This document shows positions 1 through 11,290 of a DNA stretch of 64,000 nucleotides, one piece after another. The position numbers and the translations under genes were made by a program. The DNA lies in NCBI GenBank assembly GCA_023548195.1, contig JAJHZJ010000023.1, positions 417,636-481,635 on the forward strand, given 5' to 3'. The notes beneath the pieces are model-generated. The model made no database searches, was not told where the DNA came from, and was given only the letters and a program-made list of their open reading frames with translations. This DNA is from Bettongia penicillata ogilbyi (taxonomy: Eukaryota; Chordata; Mammalia; Diprotodontia; Potoroidae). The first letter of the stretch is position 1. Every line of letters begins with the position of its first letter.

Positions 1-330
1 CTTCAAACCTCTCCTAGCTGTCCCTCCCTCCCATCCTCTCAGCTCTGAGCCTTGCCTCATCCATCAGCTGGAAGCCTTTCTTTGGCAGTTCCTCTTCTTT
101 CTCTTCCTCATCCCCCTTCATGCAGAATTCTTCCTCTACTATTCTCCTCTTTGACTCATGTTTCACATGAAAAAGTATCTATGTCTTTGCTAAGGAAAGT
201 CCTTCTACCTATATGAGTGAACCATGCCATACCATGCTGTCCACTGTATTGTCCTTACTCTCTCACTAATCTTCAGTCTCTCCCTTTCTACTGGCTTCCT
301 ACTGCCTACAAATTGTATGGTAGATAAATC
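1..330 (+). repeat. L2 (CR1-group) LINE fragment
   Basis: Pyrimidine-rich text with the L2 coding-strand phrases TCTCAGCTCTGAGCCTTGCC and CTGGCTTCCTACTGCCTACA, as in the better preserved copies at 18.4 and 56.4 kb. It is followed to about 440 by a degraded antisense MIR-like segment. Confidence 0.5.
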
Positions 331-439
331 ACAGGGAGTTGTCCAAGGTACATAGAGGTTAAGTGAACCCAGGCTAATGTGTCAGAGGTAGATTTGAAAT
401 CAAATATTCTTGACTCCAAGACCAGCAATGTCATGCTGC

Positions 440-1010
440 TTTCATGCCAATCAAGATACCAACGAAATAATTTGTAGAACCAGATGAAATTATTATGAAA
501 TTCACATAAAAAACCAAAAGGTCAAGAATATTAAGGGAATTAATGAAAGATGTAGGAAAGACAGAAAATGTCACAGCCAGAACACAAAGTAAAAGTAAAG
601 TCTTAATTATCAAAGCCATCTTGTACTATAATTTTTTAAAAAAATAATGCATTAGAGACCAACACCTGAGTACCAATTCAAGGCAGAAGTAGAACTGTTC
701 CAGGGATCAGCATTGGGGTGGGGGGAGAGTGAGACTTTGTGGTTAGAGAATGAAACCCCTCTCCACCCTACACACTCAGAGACACCTTTTGGTCTATCAT
801 TGATTTTGTCCTTGGGAAGGACATTTCAATCCATTCAGATTCTATCCATCTGCCATTCTGGGCTTTGCCCTTCCATATGGCCAAGAAAGAAGAGGCTTCT
901 GAGAGACCAGTAAAGCAGGGCAGCCTTGTGGTTCTGGTCCCTAACTGGCACTGACATTATAACATGAGTTGAGTGCAACAAAAGAAGAGTTGGAACAGGT
1001 CCTGGAGAAC
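440..1010. other. No recognised feature
   Basis: No conserved frame, tRNA or clear repeat signature was seen. 640-1010 has several short frames without family resemblance. Confidence 0.4.
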
Positions 1011-1014
1011 TGTG

Positions 1015-2625
1015 GGAGCCATTTCCTGAGCTCACTCTCCTTTCCCTCCTTTGCATTTTACAGCACTCAGATAATTATCACTCATATCACCTCATTATTT
1101 CCTTCTTCACCTCTGTCCCACATGAAGACATGGCCCTCCTCCTTGCCAAGCTAAACTGCTGCATATTCACAAGTGACCCTGTTCCACCCCTTTCTTGCCA
1201 AGAGACTGGCTCTTGTGTCACCCCACTCTCAACTAATCTTCAATCCCTCCCTGTCTCACTAGATGCTTCCCTACTGACTACAAAAGCACCCATGTCTCCT
1301 CCAGCCTTAAATCCCCTCACTTGAGTCATTCTTCCCTGCTAGCTATTATCCCATATCTTTCCTCTCTTTTATAGTGAAACTCCTTGAAAAGGCCATCAAC
1401 AGCCTACAAGTTGCTCCATTTCCTTTTCCTCTCACTCTCTTTTAAACCCTCTGCAATCTGGCTGCCAATCCCATCATTCAACTGAAACTGCTCTAGCCAA
1501 AGTTACTAATGGTCTTTCCATTGACCAATCCAATGACTTTTTCTCTATCCTTGTCCTACCTGACCTCTCTTCAGCCTCTGACACTATTCATCACCCTCTC
1601 TCCTTAATACTTTCTTCTCTCTAGGTTTTTGGGAAATTGCTCTCTTCTGCTTCTCCTTCCTGTTGGACAGCTCCTTCCCAGTCTCCTTTGCTGGATCTTC
1701 CTCCAGAGCTCTGTCCTGAGCCCTCTTCTGCCTCAGTACTATTTCACTTGATGATTTCATCAGCTCCCAAAAACTCGATGGTACTCTCCATGCAGATGGT
1801 TCTGAGATCTATTTGTCCAGTCCTAATCTCTTTCCCGACCTTTAGTTTTGTATCTCCAACTGCCTATTGGACATCTCAAAATGGATGTCCCATAGACAGC
1901 TTAAACTTGATATATCCAAAACAGAACTCCTCTTTCCCTCTAAACCCTCCCCCACTGCTTCTTTCCTTATTACCATGAAGGGCACTCCCATCCTCCCAGT
2001 CCCCAGGTTCCCAACCTAGGTTTCATCTTTGATTCCTTACTCTCACCCCACATATCCAATCAGTTGTTGAGTCGTGACATTTCTACCTTTGTAACATCTC
2101 TCATATCCACCCTTTCTCTCCTCTGGCATTGTTGCCACCCTGGTACAGGCCCTCATCACTGCACTGCTAGAATTCTGCAACAGCTTGCTTGTCAATTTCC
2201 CTGCCTGCTTTCATCCCACTCCAGTCCTTCCTCCAGTCAGATGCCAAAGGAATTATCCTAAAGAGCAGGGTCTGACCATGACATCCAGCTCCCATTCAAT
2301 TAACTCCAGTGGCTCCCTATTGTCTCCAAGATCAAATATAAAATTCTCTGTTTGGCAATTTCATAACCTGTCCCCTTCATACTTTTCCAGCCTTTCACAC
2401 CTTACTCCCACATATGCTATGATCCAATGGCAATGATCTTGTTCCATGTCCTAACTCCCAACAGGTTGTCTCCCATGCCTGGAACTCTCTCCCTCCTTAG
2501 CTCTGCCTCCTAGAATCCCTGGCTTCTCTCAAGTCCCAGCTAAAATCTCACCTTCTGCAAGACTCTTTCTTGAATCCCCTTTAATGCAATTCTTTACTTC
2601 TGTGAGGAGTGTATGGGGTATTCAA
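1015..2625 (+). repeat. L2 LINE, reverse-transcriptase part
   Basis: Degenerate sense-strand remnant of an L2 ORF2. Phrases shared with the copies at 18.4, 26.6 and 56.4 kb include CACCCTGGTACAGGCCCTCATCAC and GGCTCCCTATTGTCTCCAAGATC. Frames are broken throughout. Confidence 0.75.
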
Positions 2626-2729
2626 CAAGGAGGACTAGTCTCTCTAGAGTGAAAGTTGCTGAGTCCTTTTCAGAGCTGTTCATCCACCTTCAGTGTCTAC
2701 CTGGTTCATCTGACTCTCACCTGTGACTC

Positions 2730-3175
2730 CAAGAAGTCATAGCATATATACTGGCCATGCTCTGGTAAAACAGTTTCAGTAGACGGACTAAACCAGGTTG
2801 AGAGTGACAGGCCTCAGATCCCTTGGTGAGTTGGGGGGGGGGGTGTCTGCCTCAAGCATGCAAACACTTCCCCCAGCAGAATGGGTGGATGAGAACAATT
2901 TGTTCCAATGGTCACAAGGGTGACTAAAGTAGGCACTGTGGAGTGCTTGGAGCTTGGTTAGACATCAAAGATGCCAAGGTCATCCACTGCATCATTGCCA
3001 GTCTTCCTGATTTTTGTCTTGCCACCGGACTTTGATGACTCTGGAGGACAGAGTGAAACTGATGACTTTGTGCAACTTTGCCTCTCTTAAATCCAATTCA
3101 CTCCAAAGTCAAGACATCACCCCATGATGTCACCGGAACTCTTTGAAAACAAAAGATGAACAACAATAGATTCTG
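2730..3175 (+). repeat. RTE-tailed SINE/LINE-end element, near full length
   Basis: Same family as the antisense copy at 6505-6965. Both carry GAACAA-TTGTTCCAATGG, the AAATCCAATTCACT segment and a 3' end of the type TGATGTCAC...TTTGAAAAC followed by (GA)ACAACAA. The CAACAA end is typical of RTE-mobilised units. A G run at 2834-2842 interrupts it. Confidence 0.6.
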
Positions 3176-3193
3176 TGATGATCTTCATCCTGT

Positions 3194-3198
<5 letters not shown>

Positions 3199-3243
<45 letters not shown>
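3199..3243. repeat. (AT)n microsatellite
   Basis: About 22 uninterrupted AT units. Confidence 0.98.
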
Positions 3244-3244
<1 letters not shown>

Positions 3245-3247
<3 letters not shown>

Positions 3248-3375
3248 CAAATCATTGTCTGCATATTGTTTCTGTCATTTGATTGTGAGCCCCTTGAGGG
3301 CAGCTGCCATTGTCTGTATATATCCCCAGAACTTAGCACTGCCTAGCACACAGCAGGAACTTAACAAATACTTGA
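3245..3375 (+). repeat. L2 3' end
   Basis: Carries GTGAGCCCCTTGAGGGCAG, CCCCAGAACTTAGCACTGCC and AACAAATACTTGAC, the ordered signature of an L2 3' terminus. Confidence 0.75.
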
Positions 3376-3770
3376 CAATGGAAACTTGGAGCTCTTAGAA
3401 CACTGACAACACCAGAAACTTCCATGAAACTCGTCAGCTGTAATAAAACCTGTGGGAGGCAGTGCCAACCTCTGATGTTTCCTGTCATGTTCCAAGTTCT
3501 TGTCAAGCCAATCTCAGCAAGTTTTGAGCCTGTAATCTCTTCCCACCATGGTCTGGTCAAAAGATGAAGGCTAGAAGGATCAGAGGAGAATCTACACTGC
3601 ATTTACTGTAATTTCAATAAGTCACATGGCCATTACAAAGGAAATTGTCCAAACCCTGTGAATGTGGTTAGCTGGTCCCAAAAGATTTCCCCAATAAAGT
3701 TTGGAGGCTCAGAGCATAGATGAGGAATTTTCCAATTTTGAAATATATTCCAGGTAATACTCTTTCAGGA
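3376..3770 (+). repeat. Probable retroelement gag remnant (zinc-knuckle-like)
   Basis: A short frame near 3590-3720 reads CIYCNFNKSHGHYKGNCP, resembling a retroviral/LTR-retrotransposon zinc knuckle ending GHYKGNCP. The spacing is C-x2-C-x7-H-x4-C instead of the canonical x4-H, so it is altered or degenerate. Upstream the frame is broken within about 15 codons. No protease, reverse transcriptase or paired LTR was seen nearby. It may be an old ERV or gypsy-type fragment, or chance. Confidence 0.35.
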
Positions 3771-3773
3771 AGA

Positions 3774-3840
3774 CAGAGAAGGGGAAAAAGAAAGAGAGGA
3801 AGGGAGAGAAAAGGAGAGAAAGGGAGAGAGAGAGAGAGAA

Positions 3841-3890
<50 letters not shown>

Positions 3891-3941
3891 AGAAAAAGAG
3901 ACAGAGAAAGAGACAGAGACAGAGAGGAAGAGAGAGAGAGA

Positions 3942-3999
<58 letters not shown>
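3774..3999. repeat. (GA)n microsatellite, interrupted
   Basis: Purine-only array with GGGA and GACA interruptions. Long frames on either strand across it are translations of the repeat. Confidence 0.97.
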
Positions 4000-4001
<2 letters not shown>

Positions 4002-4366
4002 CCAACTGCAGTGCCTTCCAGCTAGAGACTGGCAACTGTTATGAAAACTCATGGGAGGTGGGGGGCAGAAATTTACCACTCATGTGTAGTCTAAGAGCCT
4101 TCTGATGAGCCACAAATGATACCTCAGTCATTGGGTATCATATGCCCACTTGTGCTAGATACCCTCTTATGTAGCAGTGGTATTGGTGGCCTGTAGACAG
4201 CACCTTCTGGTGGCAAAACTGTATGTTACAATCCACAGTTAATGAGTTGCATGGCAGCCTGCTTTTCAGTCTGTTGCCAAAAGCAGGGCAACAAGCCAGG
4301 TGCATAATGGGTACAGCTTCAGGAGAAACATTGAAGATATATATACCTAATATGAGCAAGCACGTG

Positions 4367-4367
<1 letters not shown>

Positions 4368-4412
<45 letters not shown>
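4368..4412. repeat. (CA)n microsatellite
   Basis: About 22 CA units. The 370 bp before it (4000-4367) show no recognisable feature. Confidence 0.98.
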
Positions 4413-4414
<2 letters not shown>

Positions 4415-5060
4415 GTCGAGTTTCTCTTCCAGGATATTTTGAATGATATTTTCTGTCTTTTATCTTGTCATTTTGTTTTTCCCTTTTAGCAGGTCTGCTT
4501 CAGTGACATGGAATCCCAGTTAAGAACACTGATCCTGGCCATTTCTCATGAGGATTTGATGTTGGGAGTTTCATGTCGGTGTGCTATGTTTTAGCTTTGG
4601 TTCTACTGTTTACAGGGAAATGTTTTCTTTCGTTTCCTTTTCAGGTGCTTATTTTGAAATGTTGTCCTGTTCAGTCCCTGGAATTATTCTTCCTAGTTCA
4701 GTTTTGATCATTTTTTTTAATTATTTGTTTGCCCATGGGAATGACCTCTCTGTTAATTGAGCCACTCTATTTGATAAGATCACAAATGGGATGTGCTTGT
4801 AGTTTCTATCGGTTATTAATGCTTTAAGCTCTGTGCCTGCATCCCTTGCTGCTCATTAGCATTGGCTCCTGACTTAGTAGATATTGTTCGCCTATTCGTG
4901 TGCTAATTATTGGCATGTGATATGTCTGCGTCATTGTCATCTGCATCTCTATAGCTCTGCGTGTGTCACTTTACAGGCGTACTCATTTGCATATTGGTTT
5001 TATTCTTTGATTTGCTACATAGTAACCACATTTGCCCATCACTTTATTGCTTGATTACTG
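4415..5060. promoter_or_regulatory. Unique AT-rich block, candidate conserved non-coding element
   Basis: Free of any repeat signature seen elsewhere in the window, with no usable frame. Contains an octamer-type ATTTGCAT (near 4987), several TAAT homeodomain cores (CTAATTATTGGC near 4903) and a TGTGTCACTTTAC stretch. This composition is typical of developmental enhancers, but conservation cannot be tested here. Confidence 0.35.
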
Positions 5061-6004
5061 CATGGTACCGCATGTTAGATGCTTGATTTAGAGTCACTGG
5101 TTTGCCAGATGCAATTTTAACTAATCTTGAACAAAATGGAGGCTGAAATGGAGGGAAAGTTTTGTACTCTTGATTCCAGGAGTAGACTCCTAAATGTAAA
5201 AATAATAACTCTGTAAGATAACTGAAATGAGCTAGAAAAGATTTGGAGGAAAGTGTAGTGATCAATATCAGGGTCAGACTTGGAGACATTGGCTCAGTCT
5301 GGGTTTTGTGAATTGCCAAACATAGTTTATGACTCAATATTTCCTGACTCAGTGACAGTAGGTGATTGTGTCTGGAAATTGATGACCAGACTGTCCTCCA
5401 GCCTCCACCACCCCCCTCCAAGTTGATTAAAAAACTTGAAGCCTTTATGACAGAGAAGGTTTGCTCATGGAAAATTTGAAAGGCCACGCTTAAGGGTAGG
5501 AAAGATGTTTTTTTCACTGACAGTGCTGAGCCTAAATCTCCCCCATCACAGGGAGACTATAGGTCCAAGCTTAGAATCTTCTCAGATCAGGCCCCATGTT
5601 GTCCAGTAGAAATGTGGGGATGCCAAGCTAACCCAATTACTATAGGACTAGAGAGTTCCTGAGTCAAATAAATTGGAAAATCCACTAGAAAGCATTAAAG
5701 GACCACATTTTCCAGGTATGTCAAGCCTAAAGATCTATCTGGACATCCCAGAACCAGTTGGGGTGTTTATGAAGACTAGAGACTCACTTTGGCAGTGCAG
5801 GAAGCATGTACAAAGTTCTAGATAGACATCATTCAGTGGGAAAAGTGAAAAAGCCTCTGACTTTGTGGGATAGGTAGGGAGTCTTCTCTGGCGATTGATA
5901 GAAAAGGGGACCATACAACCTGAAGTACTGGACATAGTCAGAATAGAGTAAGTAGGCAAAGGACTATGAGATTCAAAGAAAGTGACAGGACTGGCACTGA
6001 TGGA
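5061..6004. other. Unassigned, probably old repeat
   Basis: No gene recognised. 5480-5560 (GCTTAAGGGTAGGAAAGATG, then CTAAATCTCCCCCATCACAG) resembles 7517-7570 (GCTTAAGCGTGGGAAAGATG, then CTAAGTCTCCCATGTCACAA), so both may belong to one old interspersed family. The 157-codon antisense frame at 5044-5517 has no family resemblance. Confidence 0.35.
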
Positions 6005-6280
6005 GGATCTTTGATAAATTGACAGCTAGGTGGCACTGCAGTGGATAGAGAGTTGGGTCAGGAGTATGGAAGATCTGAGTTCCAAAGTCACCTCAGATAA
6101 CTAGCTGTTTGATTCCCAGGGAAGTCACTTAACCTCTGTTTGCCTCAGTTTTCTCAACTGTAAAATGGAAATAACAGCACCATAATAATATCTATTCACA
6201 AGATGATTGTAAGGATCGAATGAAATAACATTTGTAAAACACTTAGCATAGTGCCTGGAACATAGTAGGGGCTATATTAT
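6005..6280 (+). repeat. MIR/CORE-type tRNA-derived SINE
   Basis: Starts AGCTAGGTGGCACTGCAGTG, then TGGATAGAG, the CORE part CCTCAGTTTTCTCAACTGTA and the tail CTTAGCATAGTGCCTGGAAC. An AT-rich microsatellite-like stretch follows to about 6330. Confidence 0.85.
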
Positions 6281-6504
6281 AATACAATACAATATAATAT
6301 CACATCACATCATACAACATATAATAAAATATATAATGCTTATTTCCTTTCTCCTCCTCCCTTGTTATGAAAAGGAAGATTATCAAAATGGGACTTTGAG
6401 TCCAAAGGGTGGCCAGACTCCTTGCTCAACTAGCAGCTGAAGTGCAACAGTTTCAATGCATGCTCCAAGTCATTTTGGGAGCACCTGAACTTTTCAGAAC
6501 CTAA

Positions 6505-6965
6505 TGGCTGTTGTGGTTGTCATTGTTGTAGATGTTGTTCGTCTTTCATTTTTGAAAAGGACCAGTGACATCATGGGGTAATGTCTGGACTTTCAAGTGA
6601 ATTAGATTTAAGTGAGGCAGAGTTGGGCAGAGTCACCATGTTCACTCTCTCTTCCAGAGCTATCCAAGTCCAGTGGTAAGACAAAAGTCAGGATGACTGC
6701 CAATGGCCCCAGATGCAGTGGATGACATTGGCATCTTTGACCTGACCAAGTCACACCATAGCACCTGCTTCAACTACCTTCATGGCCATTGGAACACATT
6801 GTTCTCATCCACCCATTGTGCCAGGGAAAGTCTTCACATCCTCCTGGAATAGACATCCCCTGACTCACCAACTGGTTTGAGGCCTGTTGGTCCCTCAACC
6901 TGGTTTAGTCTATCTGCTGAGATGGTTTTGCCAGGATGTGAACCCTGTGCATGTTATAGCTTCTT
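6505..6965 (-). repeat. RTE-tailed SINE/LINE-end element, near full length
   Basis: Reverse-oriented partner of the copy at 2730-3175. It begins with the complement of the RTE-type 3' end (TTGTTCGTCTTTCATTTTTG) and extends through the complement of the GAACAA-TTGTTCC segment to about 6965. Confidence 0.6.
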
Positions 6966-7204
6966 GGAGCCATGGGTAAGACCTGAGTGACAGGTGGACA
7001 CCAAAGGTGAATAAGCAGACCTTAAAAGGGCTAAGCAAGCCCTCACACAAGAGGCACTAGTCCTCCTGAACACCCTATACACATCTTCTTGTATATGGGC
7101 CACTGAGACAAAGCAAATGATTCCTATAGATGATGCAGATCCAAGGGTAGAAGCCCACAAAAACCCAGCAACCAAACCATTCCACTTGAAAAGACAAAGG
7201 ATTA

Positions 7205-7482
7205 AGGGAAGAGAAGTCACAATTGTTATTCTTTAGTAATTTTTCAGTTGTGTCTGACTCTTGGTAACCATACTGTCCATGGGGTTTTCTTGGCAATGAT
7301 ACTGGAGGGGTTTGCCATTTCCTTCTCCAGCTCATTTTACAAATGAGGAAACTGAGGCAGACAGTTAAGTGACTTGCCCAGAGTCATACAGCTAGTAATT
7401 GTCTGAGGCCAGATTTGAACACAGGAGGAGTTCCTGATTCCAAGCCCAGTGCTCTATCCAGTGCAGTGCCACCTAGCTGGGG
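7205..7482 (-). repeat. Marsupial CORE-SINE, antisense
   Basis: Reads GGGGTTTTCTTGGCAATGAT, CCATTTCCTTCTCCAGCTCA, AACTGAGGCAGACAG, CATACAGCTAGTAA and ends CCACCTAGCTG, i.e. a complete antisense copy. Confidence 0.88.
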
Positions 7483-7859
7483 AGAGAACACTTACTATAA
7501 AAAAGACTGAATCATGCTTAAGCGTGGGAAAGATGCATCAGTCTAAGTCTCCCATGTCACAAGGAGATCACATGAAAGAACGTTAATGGAGTTATTGTAA
7601 AGTCCAGTGATTCACATGAACACTTACAGAGATAGTACAGAAGAAGAATGCAAAAGTACAAATATGTTTGAACTATTGGTTTTTGAATGAAAGAACTAAA
7701 CCATTACAATGGGTAATGGTTCAATAATTAATTTGCTAATTAATTAATTCTATGGCAGCCCACTTTTCTATATTTTACAGAAGGAGAAGCACCAAGCCCA
7801 TAGTGTCTGGCTATAGCTTCTGTAGCATCCTGTTAACACTTAGCACCCATGTCACCTGT

Positions 7860-8105
7860 TCCAATAGAAAAATCAATCAATGAAATATAATAGAGGAATC
7901 AAGAATAAAAGAGAAGTCGATGTATATAATAGCAAAGTGTCTCAAAAACCTAAGAGTACCAAATTAATAGGAAAGGACTTCATTCAAAAAAAAACCTTCT
8001 GGGGAAACTGGAGAACACTTGGACTAAAGATATGATTAGACTAATATCTAGCACCATATGCTGTAATAAATTCCAGATGGATCAACAATCTAAATATAAC
8101 CAGTT
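7860..8105 (+). repeat. L1 ORF2 C-terminal fragment
   Basis: Contains GGAAACTGGAGAACACTTGG and GATGGATCAACAATCTAAAT, the L1 ORF2 C-terminal stretch also represented at 39.5 kb. 7483-7859 holds no clear feature. Confidence 0.65.
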
Positions 8106-8149
8106 TCAAATGTTCAAATGGACCCAAGCTCTCATCAGGAGTTTCTTCC

Positions 8150-8345
8150 AACAATGTTGTGTTTGTCCTTTGTTCTTGAAGAGGACCATGACATCAAGAT
8201 GATGGCATGACTTGCAGTTGACTTTGATTTGAGTGAGGGAGGACTGTGCAGGGTCACCAACCTCACTTTCTTCTCCTGAGCCATCTGGGTGATATTCATC
8301 AAGATGACTGGAGATGGCCCAGGATGTAATGTGAGACCCTGGCCC
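8150..8345 (-). repeat. RTE-tailed SINE fragment
   Basis: Starts TTGTCCTTTGTTCTTGAAGA, then GACCATGACATCAAGATGAT and GAGTGAGGGAGGACTGTGCA: the antisense 3' half of the RTE-tailed family. Confidence 0.75.
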
Positions 8346-9250
8346 TTTCAGGCTAAGGTCTTATCACATTCTCATTTTGAGACACCCATTCAATGAATAG
8401 GCTTCTTTAAGTTACTCAAGAGATGATCCCTTTAATTAAAAAAAAAAATCAAACTGGAAGGGGTTCCTGGGTAAAAGAGAAACAATTACTATTTATTTAT
8501 TAAATTCACTCTGTGCTAGGTGGGTGGAGACTTGTTCAGTCTATGAGTTCCAGAGTGAACTCTGTTTAAAGTTTGATCTTTGAGTAAGAAATGTAAACTT
8601 GGAGTAAACTCAAAAAAGGCAGTTTTTGGCTATGGAGTTTACCTTCCCTTGAGCAGAACACCAGAGGAGAAGAGAGGATGTAAATTATATTCAACAATGT
8701 AAATCCAACAATGTAAATTGCAGCCCATCCATACCTGTCTAGTCATACCCTAAAATATTAGGGGAGAATGAGAGGCTATAGCTTTCTCTTTTTTTCAAAA
8801 CTTGACAAATCTTTACTTTTTGTGCATTGCAATAGAAATAGCTTGTACAAATTCCATTCATAAATTTCATGATTCTTGGAGAATTTTTATGCCTTTTCCC
8901 TTAACTCCAAAATTTATTTTTTACTAGACTTGTCCAAACCCATGTGGTCTTCAATTCTTGAAATACATTGATACATCAGAATTTTGGACCCCATTAAGCA
9001 ATTACTTAGCAAACCATGTCTACAATAATCCTCTTGATCTCCCAATTCAGATCTTCCAATTCTTGTCAAGGAAATAAAATTAGACTGACATGACCTGATA
9101 AAGCCAAGCTGACTCTATGTGATCGCCATTTCTTTTTCAAATATTCACTAACCATCCCTTTAATAAATCATTTTAGAGTTCCATCAGTATATTGTTGTTA
9201 TGTGGAGTGGCTATCTGATAGGAGATGAGGGAAGGATAGTGGGAAAATTT
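8346..9250. other. Unassigned AT-rich sequence
   Basis: No gene recognised. 8800-9230 is free of the repeats seen elsewhere and has no frame of note. Confidence 0.4.
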
Positions 9251-10095
9251 TTGGTATTGTAAAAAAGATATCAATAAGTTTTTTAAAGTAGTTTCATCAG
9301 TTTCAAGAAATTGAAAACAACTAAAGGAGTGCCCACCAACTGGGAAAATGACTGAATAAATTATGGTGTATGAATGTGATGGAATAGTATTGCACTATAA
9401 GAAATAATGAAGGGGGCAATTTCAGAGAAACCTAGGAAGAACTGTATGAACTGATGCAGACTAAGATGAGCAGAACCAGGAGAACAATTTATACAATGAT
9501 AATGATATTTTAATGACAAGCAACTTTAATTAATTGAGAATTCTGATCAATTCAATGATCAACCACTAATCTGGAGGACCAAAGATGAAATATGCTATCC
9601 CCCAGAATGAGTTATATATTTGTTTGGATATAACCAAGCAGGAATTCATTTTGTTTGACTCTCCACGTTTGTAGTGGTTTGGTTTTGTTTCTTTGTTTGT
9701 TTACATTTGGGCATCGGAAGGAGCAGGTGAGAAGGTGAATTGCTGAATAAAAAAAACATATAATTATTTTAAAAAGAAAAAAATCTCAATATCAACAACT
9801 TTGAAACACTTAGTGTTTGTGATCATTGTAATGCCCAGCTGGGATTCAAGGACTCATGAAACATACTATCTACCTCCTGATAGTGAGGTGAAAGACTCAG
9901 AGTGCAGATGACATCTCATTTTTTTTTTTTTTGGACATGACCAACTAGGGAATTTATTTTATTTGACTGTATGTGTGTTTGTAACCAAGATTTTATTTCT
10001 CTTTCTTTCTCAGTAGGAGAAGTGGGAGAATGTGGGAGAGAGAGAAAAGCAGATTTGTGTTGATGGGGAAAAAATAAAATTTAATTTAGAAAAAA
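9251..10095 (+). repeat. L1 3' ends (two adjoining fragments)
   Basis: 9300-9775 carries TGATGGAATAGTATTGCACT and GAGCAGAACCAGGAGAACAA, the marsupial L1 ORF2 end. A second 3' end follows (9790-10095), finishing GGGGAAAAAATAAAATTTAA. Confidence 0.8.
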
Positions 10096-10194
10096 GGAAT
10101 TTCATTAGGAAATAAGAATATTTCTTACAACTGTATCTAGGGAAAAAATTCTTAACCAGGTGCAATATAGAGGAAAGAATAAAAGACAAAATAG

Positions 10195-10860
10195 ACATTC
10201 TTGCTCATATAAAATTTAAAAGCTTTTGCAGATTGAGGAAAATATATTACATTAAACTTATCTGATAAAAGTCTGACACTCAAAATCTACAGGAAGTTTA
10301 CACAAATGTATAAGAATAAGGGCCATCCTCCAATAGATAATTAAACAGTAAATTTACAAAAGAAGAAACATAGATTATCAACAATCACTTCAAAAAATTC
10401 TAAATCACTAATAATCAAAGAAATACAAATGCAGACAACTCTGAGGTATCACCTTACATCCAGCCTGGACAATGATGGTAACAGATGGAAAAATTCAGTG
10501 TTGCTGGGAATGTGCTACATGAGGCAAAGGAATTCATGGCTGGTGGAGCTGTTTTGGAAAGCAGTATAAAATTATACAGTAAAAGTTACTAAACTATTCA
10601 TACCATTGGACCCAATAATCCCACTTTTAGGAGGTTAGTGACAAGAAGAAAGTATTCTTCTGTACAAAATTATTTTCATCCATCAGTAAATGACAGAAAA
10701 GGGTATAGTTGAGTGTATAAGCATTGGCAATCACTTTTTTGGTTTTTCTTATGGGGTTTGGGATTTGTTTTTTACAACTGTTGTTTTGATTATTTTATGA
10801 CTGGTTTTATTTGAGAAAAATAAAAACATTTTTTTCAAATAAAACAAAATCTAGGTAATT
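10195..10860 (+). repeat. L1 ORF2 end fragment
   Basis: AAAGCTTTTGCAGATTGAGG, ATCAAAGAAATACAAATGCA and CATTGGACCCAATAATCCCA are ordered as in the L1 copy at 39.4-41.7 kb. Confidence 0.75.
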
Positions 10861-10974
10861 ATATCTGTACATTGTTTGGTTAACCCTGTGCAGTCACGTC
10901 AGTCTTTTTGGATGACTTCCTTGTTTTCCCTCACTGGAATTGTTTCTCTTTGTGACTTCAGAAATTAATTCTTT

Positions 10975-11290
10975 TTTTTAATTATGGCTTTTATTTTTTA
11001 ATTTAATATTTTATGTTTTTCTCAATTACATGTAAAAACAATTCTATTATTCTTTTTTTCAAATTTTGAGTTCCCCCTCTCCCCTATCCCCCAGTGAGAA
11101 GGCAAACAGTTTGAAATAGGTTATACATGCGCAGTCATGCAAAACACATTTCCATATAAGTCATGCTGTGATATCTTTTATTTTTACATTTTTTTACATT
11201 TCCCTCCTATGTTCCTTCCCCTCCCCCTTTCCAGAGAGCTGTTTCATATAAAAAAAAATTTTTTTCAAAAAAGAAAAAAAGCAAGTAAAC
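10975..11290 (-). repeat. L1 3' region, antisense
   Basis: CTCAATTACATGTAAAAACA, TTTTGAGTTCCCCCTCTCCC and CAGTCATGCAAAACACATTT match the antisense L1 end at 13.4 kb. Confidence 0.65.

Noticed and set aside
3709..4079. Frames over 100 codons rich in Ser-Leu or Arg-Glu
   Set aside because: They are translations of the (GA)n array; all frames of such a repeat are open.
5044..5517. 157-codon antisense frame with a poly-Gly stretch
   Set aside because: No domain recognised. Part of the region resembles another non-coding locus at 7.5 kb, suggesting an old repeat.
6013..6100. tRNA-like promoter boxes in SINEs as possible tRNA genes
   Set aside because: No complete acceptor stem or cloverleaf; these are tRNA-derived SINE heads.
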